Of a stretch of DNA of 64,000 nt, positions 41,760-54,538 are shown in pieces. The DNA lies in assembly GCA_017311315.1 (NCBI GenBank), contig CM029671.1:17792565-17856564 (forward strand), read 5' to 3'. The notes under the pieces are model-generated. The model was not told the origin of the DNA and did not search any database. It saw only the letters and a list, made by a program, of their open reading frames with translations. The position numbers and the translations under genes are program-made. Origin of the DNA: Dendrocalamus latiflorus. Its lineage: Eukaryota; Streptophyta; Magnoliopsida; Poales; Poaceae. Within the stretch, counting starts at the first letter, position 1, and every line of letters begins with the position of its first letter.

Positions 41760-44180
41760 TTTAAATTTTCTCTCCACCTCAGCTTTTATTCTAGATGGCA
41801 TGATATAGATATTGCTGAGTAGAAGCATTGAGAGTGCCGAGCTCGATCGCAAGGAGATTAATACAATTAGGGAATTGTCTATTCATCAAGTGAACGAAAG
41901 TTAGCACAATTTGAGTCACTTTTCTTAACCCTTGGATAGAAATCTAGCCACTCTCGTAACCCTCCTCATTTTCTATGTATAACCTAACCCCTCACCTCTA
42001 GGACAAAGAATAAAACAAAAAAAATTATAACCTAGACAAAAAAAATTAAATTAGGTGAACCTCTATAAAATACAAATACAAAAAACTTCTAACTCAGACA
42101 AAAATAAACCTAGGTGAACTCTACAAATATAAAACAAATATATCTCTAAAAGTTACAGTAAAACTATGCTAAAATTGTATATTACAAAGTACTTCAATTT
42201 TTGGTGAGGTGTTGAAACACCTCAAAAATTTAAAAGATTTGAATTCTTTTTGGATTTTTGCTTGAATTCTAACTTCCTTCCCAATTTGATAATCCGCCTT
42301 GATCTCTTGCTTTCCCATTTTGCTATCTATCTTCCCACCCGTTGGCGCCCCCAGAGAACCCACCTCCCCACCTCCTCCCTGTTTCTTCCCTCCACGCGAC
42401 CGCTCACCCTTGCCCAAAAATGCGGCTACGCCCTCCGCCGCCGTTCACACCTCCCCTACCGTATGCTGACGTCGCAGCCCCACTAGCCACTCACCTAGTT
42501 CTCTGCCCTCTCCCCTCGCTTGGCGCGCTCGGTTGACTTGCACTCTCTCTCACTACAGCTCTCTGCCACTCCCGCCCGACGCGCGCACCACTCCGTACTA
42601 GCTACGTCACACCTCGCCAACTCTTGCAGAGACACCAATGCCACCTCCCCTACTCGCCCTCACCCCAGCAGAGCTTTCGTCCTCTCTCCCTTCCACGCAC
42701 CAGCGCCGCCCGAGCTAAGCCATTGCTCCCACCACCTCACCTCACCCTTAAATCCCAATTGGTTTTGATAAGAGCCCCGCACTACTCCTCACTACTCACC
42801 AGAGCCACCCAATTGGACGCAACCTCCCCGTAGCTCCTCTTTCACCGCCCCCTGAGCCCGATGAGCCGCTCAACCTAGCTCCCACCTTCGACCACTAAAA
42901 CTCAATTCCTCGCTACCATAGCATTCCTAGAGCGCCATGATCATAAAGTAGGGCAAAATGAAACAAGCGCATTTCTTGAATGCCCTAGCACCGTGAGCCT
43001 CCATAAGCCGGAACACCTCTCCCATGGACAGCTCTCCTAGGACCTCTTCAGCTCAAATCGTAGACGGGTGGCAGTGCCATAGAGCACTGAGGATCTGGGT
43101 GTAGATGGCTCCCTCATGGTAAAAAGTAAGGACTGGGACCATATGCTAAGTAAAGGACATAGTGATCGCTCAACTGCAAGTGTTGACTTGTCAACCCTGG
43201 TTTAGTACTCAACTCGATTGAATCTCTATAGGAGATATGAGCGAAGGGGCGTGGTATGAAAATGGTAAAACCATACTCAACAATGGTAGGTCCTCAAAAA
43301 TCAGGCAGGGGCGTTCCGCATTGGCTAGTGGATACCGGAGTTTATGTGGTGTATAATCTATCGGGTAGAGGCTATATAAAGAATTTGAGCAGTGAAGAGC
43401 CTTGTTTTCTCAACTTAGTTGCACGCTAACTGAAGCGTGTCTATAGCTTAACATTGAGAGTTTGAGAAATCTTATGGGTAAAGCTAGGTAACTTTGCAGA
43501 GTGAAATAAATGGTATTCGAATACGTCGTGCTTCCGGTAAATAAAGATGTGTTTAATAAGTGATTCCAACAGTGAGGTATAAGTAGATTTCTTTAAGTTT
43601 TAATCTGAGTAAGCTGAGTAATCAACTTATGAAAAACCCCTTAATCTCAAGAAGTTTTAGATTTGTTATTTCTTGTTTACAAATAAAATTGCATGCACAC
43701 TCTCATTAATAAAACAAGTATATTCTCATCTATTGAATATCCTTGCAAGTAGATATGTTAGGGTTTACTATTGTGACTTGCTGGGTACAGTTGTACTCAT
43801 TACCTGCTAAACAATAAACAGAAGATAAAAGGGACATCGATGACCAAGCTATTGATGAAGTTCCAAAAGAACCCTACTTTGTTGACGTCGACTGGTTTTA
43901 AGTCCTAGCCACACTCGAGTTTGCCTGTGAATGCTTCTTTTGTAATGTAAGATAACTTTGGACTTACATGCCCATTGCATCAAAATCTGGTTGTTAAATC
44001 TTACTTTTGTAATAAAGTTTGGCTCTTTTGTTGTAAGCATGTGTTATTGTGGTGCTCACTCATGTAAAATACTTCACAACTGAATAGTCCTGGGTATTTG
44101 CAAAGATTACCAGCGCCTTTAGAAATAGGGACATTACAAGTGTTGTGCAATTTTAGATGGCCGGGAGATCAAAATTTTGC
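41671..44180. other. Unclassified 2.5-kb block upstream of PR-1 C
   Basis: Corresponds to 29611-30785 of unit B but is split by a further insertion of about 1.9 kb (about 41891-43766). That insertion contains a C-rich segment (42330-42850), a CTATATAAAG TATA-like site at about 43373 and no recognisable protein. It could be a solo LTR or an unknown element, and I found no clear target duplication. The flanks keep the unit B reading-frame pieces, now disrupted. A (CT)n tract lies at 41728-41760. Confidence 0.55.
41728..41760. repeat. (CT)n microsatellite
   Basis: An almost pure CT dinucleotide tract about 210 bp upstream of the PR-1 C start. It is repeated at 48864-48896 (D) and 58086-58118 (E) and absent in A and B. 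Confidence 0.85.
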
Positions 44181-45316
44181 AATTAATTAAGAATTAGTAA
44201 AGCCATACTCCTACTTGGCAAGTCGCCATATAATTAACACTCCTGCTTGGCAAGTGGCCGTGCCTAATAGGCTGGTTAAACACTATACCACCCAATCTTC
44301 CAATGCGTGCGAGAGAATTGGTATGACTAGACCCGGTCTTGCGCTGCCGCCCTAGCGACCTTTCCTTAATAATAAAAAAGATTCATTTTACCTAATTCAC
44401 CGGTCATGCATGCACCGTATGGATCCACATTGCTTTGTTGGCATGTTGCTAGTATTGTTTTTTCCCTGTGAAGATCATTAGCAAGTCCATGCTGCTCAAA
44501 TCCATACACATGCAGGAGCAAAGAGGTATTTGACAACTCTATACTCTCTACAGGGACAACAGTGGGAGGGAGGAGGAATTTCACGTGCTGGTCTTTTTTA
44601 CTATACTACTTTTATGTTGCTTATATTTAAAAGTTTTAAAAAAATTATAAAAATTCTGAGATGTAGGGAAAGGTATATTTTACCGTCTTGTAAAATTTCA
44701 ATATCAAAATCGATCACATTAGAAATACATGATATTGACATGCAGTCGTCACATAGTTGGTCGTGCACGAAGCCAATTTAGGTGGTGCTCCAACTATCTT
44801 TTGGCTATGGTTTTTATTTGAAATTATACGGTACGTAACAGCGATTAGTTTTTTGAAGAAAAAATTAAAAAAATAAAAAACATTATATCGTCACGGACAA
44901 TACAAATGAATAAGGAGAAAAGAAAAGGCAAAAAACTGAAAAAAAAAAGTCAGAAAAACTAAAATAAACTAAAATTAGAAACCATACGTTTTAATTGACT
45001 TCTGTCTTAAATAAATCTAAAACAAAAAAAAATCAGAAACTAATTCGTTTGGAATAGGCCCTTTGACATCCCATTGGTCTCCATACAATTTTCCGGCCCC
45101 TACAGTAAAGAAATGGAAAAAGAAACTTACATGTGGCCCCAGACGTTCCAGTGAGTCACCGACTGTGGGGCCGAGTCATCTCGGACCCACCTGCAGCCTC
45201 ACATCCGCCAACGACCATCTCTCCCCGGCATCCCCCTCGTGCTCGCCTCGCCGGCATCGAGCACGGTAACTCCAGATCCCCAATTCGCTACACGCTGACA
45301 CGCACGGCGGCCGGCC

Positions 45317-46800
45317 ATGGACGGCCGCCGCAAGGGCGAGCACGAGTCGAATTGGTGCTCGCTGGGGCCGGGGCCGGAGGTGGAGGAGAGGGACCCCGGT
45401 TCCTTCCCCGCTACCATCCTCCTGTTCGCCCTCATCGGCGCCGCCGCCACCACCGCCGCGGTACGTATACTACCCAGCCATGACCCGCATCTCCCCTCCC
45501 CCCTGCCGCGGATTTCTCGAACCCTAATTCGAGTTGCGGCGGCTGTGAGGCCACCCGATGTGTAAATTTCGCAGTGCTAGCTGCTTCTAGTGTAGGCGTG
45601 TAGCCTTGTAGGGTCTGTGCGCTGCTGCTTCAGTGGAGTGTAGCTGGGCTGAGCCAATCTCACTGAAATGATCATTCACTTGAACTTTTGCTCTTTTTGT
45701 GTAGTGGTGGATGCATTTGGATATGTTACATATGTAACTAATCATGCATTTGTCTGGCAATCAACTTCGCCGGACGGTTAGCTGGTTCTACACACTGATA
45801 TATCAAAATGCTCATCCTGTGATTCTAAAATAGTTATCATTTTATACATGGATTTTGTAAGCAGAATTGCGCTAGTGGCAAATTTCGGACAGAATGTTAA
45901 AACCGTTTTCTTTTATTGAAGCTTAGTAGGTCGGAACCATACGTGTACTGGAAAGACATACCTCGTGGGCCGAATCGGTGTGGTGAAGCCTGGGGCCGGT
46001 ATTACCAGAGGATGCGGGAGAAGAGTGAGGATCAAAGGGAGAGAGTGGTCAGTACCCTGCTTGCACATAGGATACTAGGAATGTATTTATGGATTTTTTA
46101 CATTTCAACAGTCATGTTATCATTTAACCATAGGACACTAGGAATCTATTTATGGATTTTTACATTTCAACAGTCATGTTATCATTTAACCATACACGCT
46201 GAAAGCATATATTGTCAATGCCTCAATTCTTGTTCTTGATATTTCGAGATTAAATGCCGTACAAACATCGATCGCTTTAGAGATTAATAAACTGCTGTTA
46301 CGGTCCAGCTGGAGCATTTCCTCAGTCAATTTGTTCCTAAATAGACTATTGATCTTAGGAAAATATTGGTGAAGCAATTTCACAATGTACTTGTGTATAG
46401 GGCCATGGTTTCACTATGTTAGTCACTCATTGTCTTTTGTAACTGCGTGCTGATATGTTTCAGCTAATCCTCAACCAACATTAGTGCTTTCTGTAGGAAC
46501 GCATCAGGCGCATGCAAGATATGTTCAAGAAGGAGAGAAGTAAATGTCGGGATTATCGGACTTGGGACGGCCATAATCCAAGCTACTATCAGCATAGTCG
46601 AAGAGATGACTGGAATTGGGACGTAGAAGCATTTTATGCTAATCAAAGAACAAATTTCAGATCGATGCCCAGGGAAGCTATGAGTTACACACTGTCACAC
46701 ATCACTATTCTGTCTTGGGCCTAGATAGGTATATACTATACACTCATTTGCGTCGACTTACACTACTCATCGTATACTTGTTAGCAACCACTATGACTGA
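45317..46800 (+). pseudogene. Truncated DnaJ-domain gene, copy C
   Basis: Exon 1 (45317-45460) is intact and encodes MDGRRKGEHESNWCSLGPG and the hydrophobic segment. Twelve bases including the exon 2 acceptor (TTTGCAGGTTGG) are deleted near 45761. The exon 2 donor is GATATA instead of GTAAAT. Exon 3 (45922-46047) is intact. Exon 4 (46497-46728) has two extra bases (CACACATC for CACATC), changing SHHYSVLG to a premature stop. The gene ends in intron 4, fused to copia DNA at about 46800. No complete J domain can be made. Confidence 0.9.
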
Positions 46801-46811
46801 TTGTGAATTTG

Positions 46812-47390
46812 TGATGCTTGTATCATACACTGCTGAGAAAGAGCCATAATTATAATCCCAATGAACACAACTTTAGTCATTCAAGAAGCATTGTTGTACC
46901 CATAATTGATTAGAACTCTCCTAAGCTTTAAGGATATTCATGCTAACGTACGGTTTCCATGATGAGACTGTAGAAGAGTATGGCAAAAAATACCTGCTCG
47001 TTACAAAGCATGAAGCAAGTGGAAAAGAGGTATTAGAAAGACCTTTTTTTCATTTGAAACGGGCTATACTACACAAATATTAAGCCACTTGTAACCTATA
47101 ATGCCCTGAAAACTATATTTAGAAGCTCTGAACTTTTCTGTCTCTGGCATGATAGATTAGGTCACCTAGGTCTTAGAACGACAATAAATATAATTAACAA
47201 TTCACAGGGACATCATATTGATGTAAAAAAAATTTTGAATCAAGAAGATTTTATGTGCCCCGTATGTGCCACCGTGAAAGGAGTTCTCCTCTCATCTCTC
47301 TCTGTTCAATATGTTTTGTATTTGCATTATTCTGTATTTGATTTATCTCTCTTGCCTAGGAGGAATCGCTCAGACTGAACTCGTGAAACG
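46812..47390 (+). mobile_element. Internally deleted copia fragment at the C/D junction
   Basis: Same pol piece (46812-47279) fused to the same LTR piece (47280-47390) as at 39547. The identical internal deletion shows common descent rather than independent insertion. Confidence 0.88.
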
Positions 47391-47682
47391 GTTTGAGCTC
47401 AATCTCTCCCACAGGCAGACGAGCAAGACCTTTTTTGGAGATGATTTGCTGTACATCACGCTATTCAAAAAAATTTTGGACTAATTTTCTCTACACCATG
47501 CTACGGAGATTCTTTTTTTAAAAAAAAAACTCAGTCAAATTTCTCATTGCCAACAACATCTTCTCCAACTCCGGCGAACACAATCCCCCAATCTTTCAAT
47601 GACCCATTTCTTCGTGCTAGGAGAGATTAGTATTACATTTGCATGACTTATTACAGCACAAATGCAAGCATATTATATTATA

Positions 47683-47939
47683 CTTTTTCGGTCACAAAAA
47701 AGTGACATTTTAGTATGCATGCGGTTATACTTTATAAACTTTAGCTATTGATTTTCGATAAATAATTAGATTGGGCACATGAAAATAATATGTTTATATT
47801 TATCTCAAAAAATGCTTATATAATATTATAATTTTATTAGATTTTATTATTATATTAAAATAGAAATTAGTGACTAAATTTGTATTTTAGATACTATATC
47901 AATATTCAAAATGTTATTTTTTTGTAACACCGAAGGAAG
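47683..47939. mobile_element. Stowaway-like MITE, unit D
   Basis: Same insertion as in units B, C and E. The left terminus is slightly decayed (CTTTTTCGGTCACAAAA). Confidence 0.82.
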
Positions 47940-48126
47940 TACATGCATAAAGCTTACACACACACACTACAATATCTGCATGGCTCATTCCATATAGCAC
48001 GCAATGCCTGCAGAGAGCCAGCCACGTCCGTACGTATACAGTACAGCACCATAGCATGACGTACACATAGTATAATTAATGTAAGTGTTATGCTACACAC
48101 AGACGTACGCATAACACTAGTTGCTG

Positions 48127-48645
48127 TTAATACGGGCGCTCTCCCTGGACGTTGCCGGCGGGGGCGTAGTTGCAGGTGATGAAGACGCCGCCGTTGTTGC
48201 AGACGACGCGCGCGCACCCGATGGCCGTCGTGCGGCTCCACACCACCTGCGTGTAGTGGCCGCACATCGTCCCCTTCACGCAGCTGTTGCTGTTGTAGTC
48301 GTAGTTGGGCTTCTCTGCCATCCACTGGCCCACGGCGTCCGCCGCCGTCCAGTTCGCGCCGGCCCCGCCCACGGACAGGTTCTCGCCGTAGCCGAACCTC
48401 CTCAGGTCATTGGAGTGGTCGGGCGCGCAGTTGCCGGTGCGCTGGCTCGCGTAGCTCTCGGCATACGCCGCCACGTTGCCGTCCCACGTCACCTCCTGGG
48501 CGACGCCCTCCGCGCGGCGGGCGGCGTTGTGGAGGTCCACGAAGTCCTGCGGCGAGTTCTGCGCCGTGGACGTGGTGCCGGACATGGCCAGCACGAGGGC
48601 AAAGCAGGCTATTACTGGTACCATCTTATTTGCCGGTGTCTCCAT
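48127..48645 (-). CDS. PR-1 family secreted CAP protein (copy D, short subtype)
   Basis: A 172-codon intronless gene with the same protein as copy C by reading: same signal peptide, same twelve subtype residues, six cysteines and cavity residues, ending at GNVQGERPY. It differs from C only at silent sites such as GGC at Gly56. It is likely an apoplastic defence protein. The downstream region lacks the CAGGACTCCGGAGTTGC segment present after A, B and C. The gene lies in the left copy of the 6.5-kb duplication, so PR-1 E is its direct sister. Confidence 0.93.
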   Translation of the reverse strand: METPANKMVPVIACFALVLAMSGTTSTAQNSPQDFVDLHNAARRAEGVAQEVTWDGNVAAYAESYASQRTGNCAPDHSNDLRRFGYGENLSVGGAGANWTAADAVGQWMAEKPNYDYNSNSCVKGTMCGHYTQVVWSRTTAIGCARVVCNNGGVFITCNYAPAGNVQGERPY

Positions 48646-48762
48646 GTGTGTGTATATTGCTAGCTAGCTTAATTTGCACGAGATAGCTGATAAGATCGAT
48701 CGATGTGTGTGCAAGTAAGTATGTGGTTGTGTTGCATTATGATCGATGTGTTACTCGCGAGG

Positions 48763-48772
48763 TATATTTATA
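48763..48772 (-). promoter_or_regulatory. TATA box of PR-1 D
   Basis: Minus-strand TATAAATATA about 118 bp before the ATG at 48645. Confidence 0.75.
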
Positions 48773-48806
48773 CTGGATGCCCAAGCTAATTAAGCATGCC
48801 CAATTT

Positions 48807-48864
48807 AGTTTGAGTTGTACCTTGTTGACTTGTGTGCCTGAACATTGTCTTATATGAGACTACT

Positions 48865-48895
<31 letters not shown>

Positions 48896-51315
48896 TTTAA
48901 ATTTTCTCTCCACCTCAGCTTTTATTCTAGATGGCATGATATAGATATTGCTGAGTAGAAGCATTGAGAGTGCCGAGCTCGATCGCAAGGAGATTAATAC
49001 AATTAGGGAATTGTCTATTCATCAAGTGAACGAAAGTTAGCACAATTTGAGTCACTTTTCTTAACCCTTGGATAGAAATCTAGCCACTCTCGTAACCCTC
49101 CTCATTTTCTATGTATAACCTAACCCCTCACCTCTAGGACAAAGAATAAAACAAAAAAAATTATAACCTAGACAAAAAAATTAAATTAGGTGAACCTCTA
49201 TAAAATACAAATACAAAAAACTTCTAACTCAGACAAAAATAAACCTAGGTGAACTCTACAAATATAAAACAAATATATCTCTAAAAGCTACAGTAAAACT
49301 ATGCTAAAATTGTATATTACAAAGTACTTCAATTTTTGGTGAGGTGTTGAAACACCTCAAAAATTTAAAAGATTTGAATTCTTTTTGGATTTTTGCTTGA
49401 ATTCTAACTTCCTTCCCAATTTGATAATCCGCCTTGATCTCTTGCTTTCCCATTTTGCTATCTATCTTCCCACCCGTTGGCGCCCCCAGAGAACCCACCT
49501 CCCCACCTCCTCCCTGTTTCTTCCCTCCACGCGACCGCTCACCCTTGCCCAAAAATGCGGCTACGCCCTCCGCCGCCGTTCACACCTCCCCTACCGTATG
49601 CTGACGTCGCAGCCCCACTAGCCACTCACCTAGTTCTCTGCCCTCTCCCCTCGCTTGGCGCGCTCGGTTGACTTGCACTCTCTCTCACTACAGCTCTCTG
49701 CCACTCCCGCCCGACGCGCGCACCACTCCGTACTAGCTACGTCACACCTCGCCAACTCTTGCAGAGACACCAATGCCACCTCCCCTACTCGCCCTCACCC
49801 CAGCAGAGCTTTCGTCCTCTCTCCCTTCCACGCACCAGCGCCGCCCAAGCTAAGCCATTGCTCCCACCACCTCACCTCACCCTTAAATCCCAATTGGCTT
49901 TGATAAGAGCCCCGCACTACTCCTCACTACTCACCAGAGCCACCCAATTGGACGCAACCTCCCCGTAGCTCCTCTTTCACTGCCCCCTGAGCCCGATGAG
50001 CCGCTCAACCTAGCTCCCACCTTCGACCACTAAAACTCAATTCCTCGCTACCATAGCATTCCTAGAGCGCCATGATCATAAAGTAGGGCAAAATGAAACA
50101 AGCGCATTTCTTGAATGCCCTAGCACCGTGAGCCTCCATAAGCCGGAACACCTCTCCCATGGACAGCTCTCCTAGGACCTCTTCAGCTCAAATCGTAGAC
50201 GGGTGGCAGTGCCATAGAGCACTGAGGATCTGGGTGTAGATGGCTCCCTCATGGTAAAAAGTAAGGACTGGGACCATATGCTAAGTAAAGGACATAGTGA
50301 TCGCTCAACTGCAAGTGTTGACTTGTCAACCCTGGTTTAGTACTCAACTCGATTGAATCTCTATAGGAGATATGAGCGAAGGGGCGTGGTATGAAAATGG
50401 TAAAACCATACTCAACAATGGTAGGTCCTCAAAAATCAGGCAGGGGCGTTCCGCATTGGCTAGTGGATACCGGAGTTTATGTGGTGTATAATCTATCGGG
50501 TAGAGGCTATATAAAGAATTTGAGCAGTGAAGAGCCTTGTTTTCTCAACTTAGTTGCACGCTAACTGAAGCGTGTCTATAGCTTAACATTGAGAGTTTGA
50601 GAAATCTTATGGGTAAAGCTAGGTAACTTTGCAGAGTGAAATAAATGGTATTCGAATACGTCGTGCTTCCGGTAAATAAAGATGTGTTTAATAAGTGATT
50701 CCAACAGTGAGGTATAAGTAGATTTCTTTAAGTTTTAATCTGAGTAAGCTGAGTAATCAACTTATGAAAAACCCCTTAATCTCAAGAAGTTTTAGATTTG
50801 TTATTTCTTGTTTACAAATAAAATTGCATGCACACTCTCATTAATAAAACAAGTATATTCTCATCTATTGAATATCCTTGCAAGTAGATATGTTAGGGTT
50901 TACTATTGTGACTTGCTGGGTACGGTTGTACTCATTACCTGCTAAACAATAAACAGAAGATAAAAGGGACATCGATGACCAAGCTATTGATGAAGTTCCA
51001 AAAGAACCCTACTTTGTTGACGTCGACTGGTTTTAAGTCCTAGCCACACTCGAGTTTGCCTGTGAATGCTTCTTTTGTAATGTAAGATAACTTTGGACTT
51101 ACATGCCCATTGCATCAAAATCTGGTTGTTAAATCTTACTTTTGTAATAAAGTTTGGCTCTTTTGTTGTAAGCATGTGTTATTGTGGTGCTCACTCATGT
51201 AAAATACTTCACAACTGAATAGTCCTGGGTATTTGCAAAGATTACCAGCGCCTTTAGAAATAGGGACATTACAAGTGTTGTGCAATTTTAGATGGCCGGG
51301 AGATCAAAATTTTGC
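48807..51315. other. Unclassified 2.5-kb block upstream of PR-1 D
   Basis: Collinear copy of 41671-44180 with a few substitutions. Contains the (CT)n tract (48864-48896), the C-rich segment and the TATA-like site. No gene is supported. Confidence 0.55.
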
Positions 51316-52218
51316 AATTAATTAAGAATTAGTAAAGCCATACTCCTACTTGGCAAGTCGCCATATAATTAACACTCCTGCTTGGCAAGTGGCCGTGCCT
51401 AATAGGCTGGTTAAACACTATACCACCCAATCTTCCAATGCGTGCGAGAGAATTGGTATGACTAGACCCGGTCTTGCGCTGCCGCCCTAGCGACCTTTCC
51501 TTAATAATAAAAAAGATTCATTTTACCTAATTCACCGGTCATGCATGCACCGTATGGATCCACATTGCTTTGTTGGCATGTTGCTAGTATTGTTTTTTCC
51601 CTGTGAAGATCATTAGCAAGTCCATGCTGCTCAAATCCATACACATGCAGGAGCAAAGAGGTATTTGACAACTCTATACTCTCTACAGGGACAACAGTGG
51701 GAGGGAGGAGGAATTTCACGTGCTGCTCTTTTTTACTATACTACTTTTATGTTGCTTATATTTAAAAGTTTTAAAAAAATTATAAAAATTCTGAGATGTA
51801 GGGAAAGGTATATTTTACCGTCTTGTAAAATTTCAATATCAAAATCGATCGCATTAGAAATACATGATATTGACATGCAGTCGTCACATAGTTGGTCGTG
51901 CACGAAGCCAATTTAGGTGGTGCTCCAACTATCTTTTGGCTATGGTTTTTATTTGAAATTATACGGTACGTAACAGCGATTAGTTTTTTGAAGAAAAAAT
52001 TAAAAAAATAAAAAACATTATATCGTCACGGACAATACAAATGAATAAGGAGAAAAGAAAAAGCAAAAAACTGAAAAAAAAGTCAGAAAAACTAAAATAA
52101 ACTAAAATTAGAAACCATGTGTTTTAACTGACTTCTGTCTTAAATAATTCTAAAACAAAAAAAATCAGAAACTAATTCGTTTGGAATAGGCCCTTTGACA
52201 TCCCATTGGTCTCCATAC

Positions 52219-53325
52219 AATTTTTGAATTTTTTGTACGGATAATCCATTTTTTATTCGAAATTACAGAAATATACCCGCGGGAAAATTTTTTACAAAAA
52301 TAGGCTCCAGTCGCCTAATGGTTGGGCGACTGAAGCCTTTCGCCCAACCATTGGGCGACTTTAATCCAGTCGCTCTACCCTCGGGCGACTGCATCCAGTC
52401 GCCCAACCATTGGGCGACTTTCATGCAGTCGCCCAATGGTTGGGCGACTGCACTCAGGACCCCGTGAATGTTTTAAATTTTGTCAATTTTATAGTTTTAA
52501 ACTGGTAAAAAATCTGCTGAAGTTGTAATAAAAGTTTATGTTCATTGTATGTTGTAGGTGTGTAAAAAATTTTGGGAAACTTTTTTTAGGAACAAATGAT
52601 CATAAAACAATTGGTACATACGATGGTAAGTAATATTTTGATTTACTGAGAATTTGGAAAGTGCATCAAACCTTCGCTAAAAAAAGTGAAAATTGGTGGA
52701 GCTGTTCTTCATACATCCAACAGCCTTTAGAAAAAAATTTGAGCAATTTCGGCCACGGGATCAAAAGTTATAGCAGTTTCAGTCTGTTTCCGACACACCT
52801 TCAGTAAAACGGGCATAACTTTTGCATACGGTGTCCGTTTTCGACGTTCTTGTACTCGTTGGAAAGCTAACGACGAGCCCGATCCAATAAAAACGACCGG
52901 CTTGCGCCAGTCGCCCTCCAAGACCCCGAAAATCGGCCATCTTTGGACCTAAACCCGCGTCGTAAGTTTTTGGTTTCTGTTTTTGCCCTTTTTCTTGGCC
53001 TTCCTTTCGGAATTTGGATTTTGCTTCAACTGAAAAGTTGTAGATCTCGTCGAAACCTTTTTAATGAGTATATATAAGCCATATACAACTTTGCTATTTT
53101 ATCTTTTCAGACTAGTTGTTTATATTGCATCGATATATAAAACTTGTGATAGCGAGTATTACAGATGGTTTGTATGTAGAACCGTCTGTGATAATCTGAC
53201 CGCTGGGCCCGTCGATCCTCCTCAACCCAATCCTAGCCCAGAGACACGAATTCTCAATAACATTAAAATATCACTTACCATCGTATGTACCGATCGTTCT
53301 ACGGTCAATCGTTCCTAAAAAAAAT
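52219..53325. mobile_element. 1.1-kb insertion with a palindrome array, found only in unit D
   Basis: It interrupts the spacer after CTCCATACAATTTT. It contains the palindrome cluster at 52308-52450 and a stretch around 52740-52970 of the type found in grass retroelements. An inverted ACAGATGGTTTGT / AGAACCGTCTGTGATA motif near 53160-53195 resembles CACTA subterminal repeats. No transposase is encoded. After it, the spacer starts again (53326-54290), so the insertion came with, or caused, a partial duplication. Confidence 0.55.
52308..52450. repeat. Array of five short palindromes, 29-30 bp period
   Basis: Units start at 52308, about 52338, 52367, 52396 and 52426. Most consist of arms CAGTCGCCCAA and TTGGGCGACTG around a three-base centre that is TGG in some units and CCA in others. 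Unit 3 is diverged (GCTCTACCCTCGGG). Spacers are only 4-7 bases. Strong hairpins are expected from each unit and between units. Confidence 0.9.
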
Positions 53326-54290
53326 TTTGCAATTAATTAAGAATTAGTAAAGCCATACTCCTACTTGGCAAGTCGCCATATAATTAACACTCCTGCTTGG
53401 CAAGTGGCCGTGCCTAATAGGCTGGTTAAACACTATACCACCCAATCTTCCAATGCGTGCGAGAGAATTGGTATGACTAGACCTGGTCTTGCGCTGCCGC
53501 CCTAGCGACCTTTCCTTAATAATAAAAAAGATTCATTTTACCTAATTCACCGGTCATGCATGCACCGTACGGATCCACATTGCTTTGTTGGCATGAATCA
53601 ACTTGATTTCTATTGTTAAGCGGTCCAATTCAAACACGTTTTTATTTGAGACATGAGACGACAAAAGGTAACCCAGCTTTAATACTGGTGAGGCACTCGG
53701 TAGCCTGATCAAGACAACTGTTCAAATCCATACACATGCAGGAGCAAAGAGGTACTTGACAACTCTATACTCTGTACAGAGACAACAGTGGGAGGGAGGA
53801 GGAAATTTCACGTGCTGCTCTCTTTTACTATACTACTTTTATGTTGCTTATATTTAAAAGTTTAAAAAATTATAAAAATTCTGAGATGTAGGAAAAGGTA
53901 TATTTTACCGTCTTGTAAAATTTCAATATCAAAATCGATCGCATTAGGAATACATTATATTGACATGCAGTCGTCACATAGTTGGTCGTGCACGAAGCCA
54001 ATTTAGGTGGTGCTCCTACTATCTTTTAGCTTAAATTTTTGGCTATGGTTTTTATTTGAAATTATACGGTAACGGCGATTAGTTTTTTGAAGAAAAATTT
54101 TAAAAAAATATTATATCGTCACGGACAATACAAATGAATAAGGAGAAAAAAAGGAAAAAAACTGAAAAAAGTCAGAAAAACTAAAATAAACTAAAATTAG
54201 AAACCATGCGTTTTAACTGACTTCTGTCTTAAATAATTCTAAAACAAAAAAATCAGAAACTAATTCGTTTGGAATAGGCCCTTTGACATC
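53326..54290. repeat. Second copy of the PR-1 upstream spacer in unit D
   Basis: Repeats the segment starting TTGCAATTAATTAAGAATTAG at about 51315. It retains the CATGAATCAACTTGATTTCTATT part that copy 1 and unit C have lost. It is therefore not a simple tandem copy but derives from a different, longer version like that in A, B or E. Confidence 0.8.
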
Positions 54291-54538
54291 CCATGGGTCT
54301 CCATACAATTTTCCGGCCCCTACAGAAAAGAAGATGGAAAAGAGAAACTTACATGTGGCCCCAGACGTTCCAGTGAGTCACCGACTGTGGGGCCGAGTCA
54401 TCTCGGACCCACCTGCAGCCTCACATCCGCCAACGACCATCTCTCCCCGGCATCCCCCTCGTGCTCGCCTCGCCGGCATCGAGCACGGTAACTCCAGATC
54501 CCCAATTCGCTACACGCTGACACGCACGGCGGCCGGCC

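Larger units (their letters stand above)
45123..51627. repeat. 6.5-kb near-identical duplication, left copy
   Basis: The block from the DnaJ copy C promoter through PR-1 D to its upstream spacer matches 54345-60849 at a constant offset of 9222 bp. I noticed only a couple of single-base differences, so this is the youngest duplication in the window. Between the copies lie a 1.1-kb insertion and an extra spacer copy. Confidence 0.9.

Noticed and set aside
42250..42833. Proline/serine-rich frames in the C-rich part of the unit C block, repeated in D and E
   Set aside because: There are overlapping open frames in several phases with no family features. Conservation between copies is explained by recent duplication.
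52308..52450. Possible CRISPR-like array
   Set aside because: Spacers are 4-7 bases, the palindromic units vary, no cas gene is present and the DNA is plant nuclear. It is a palindrome cluster, not CRISPR.
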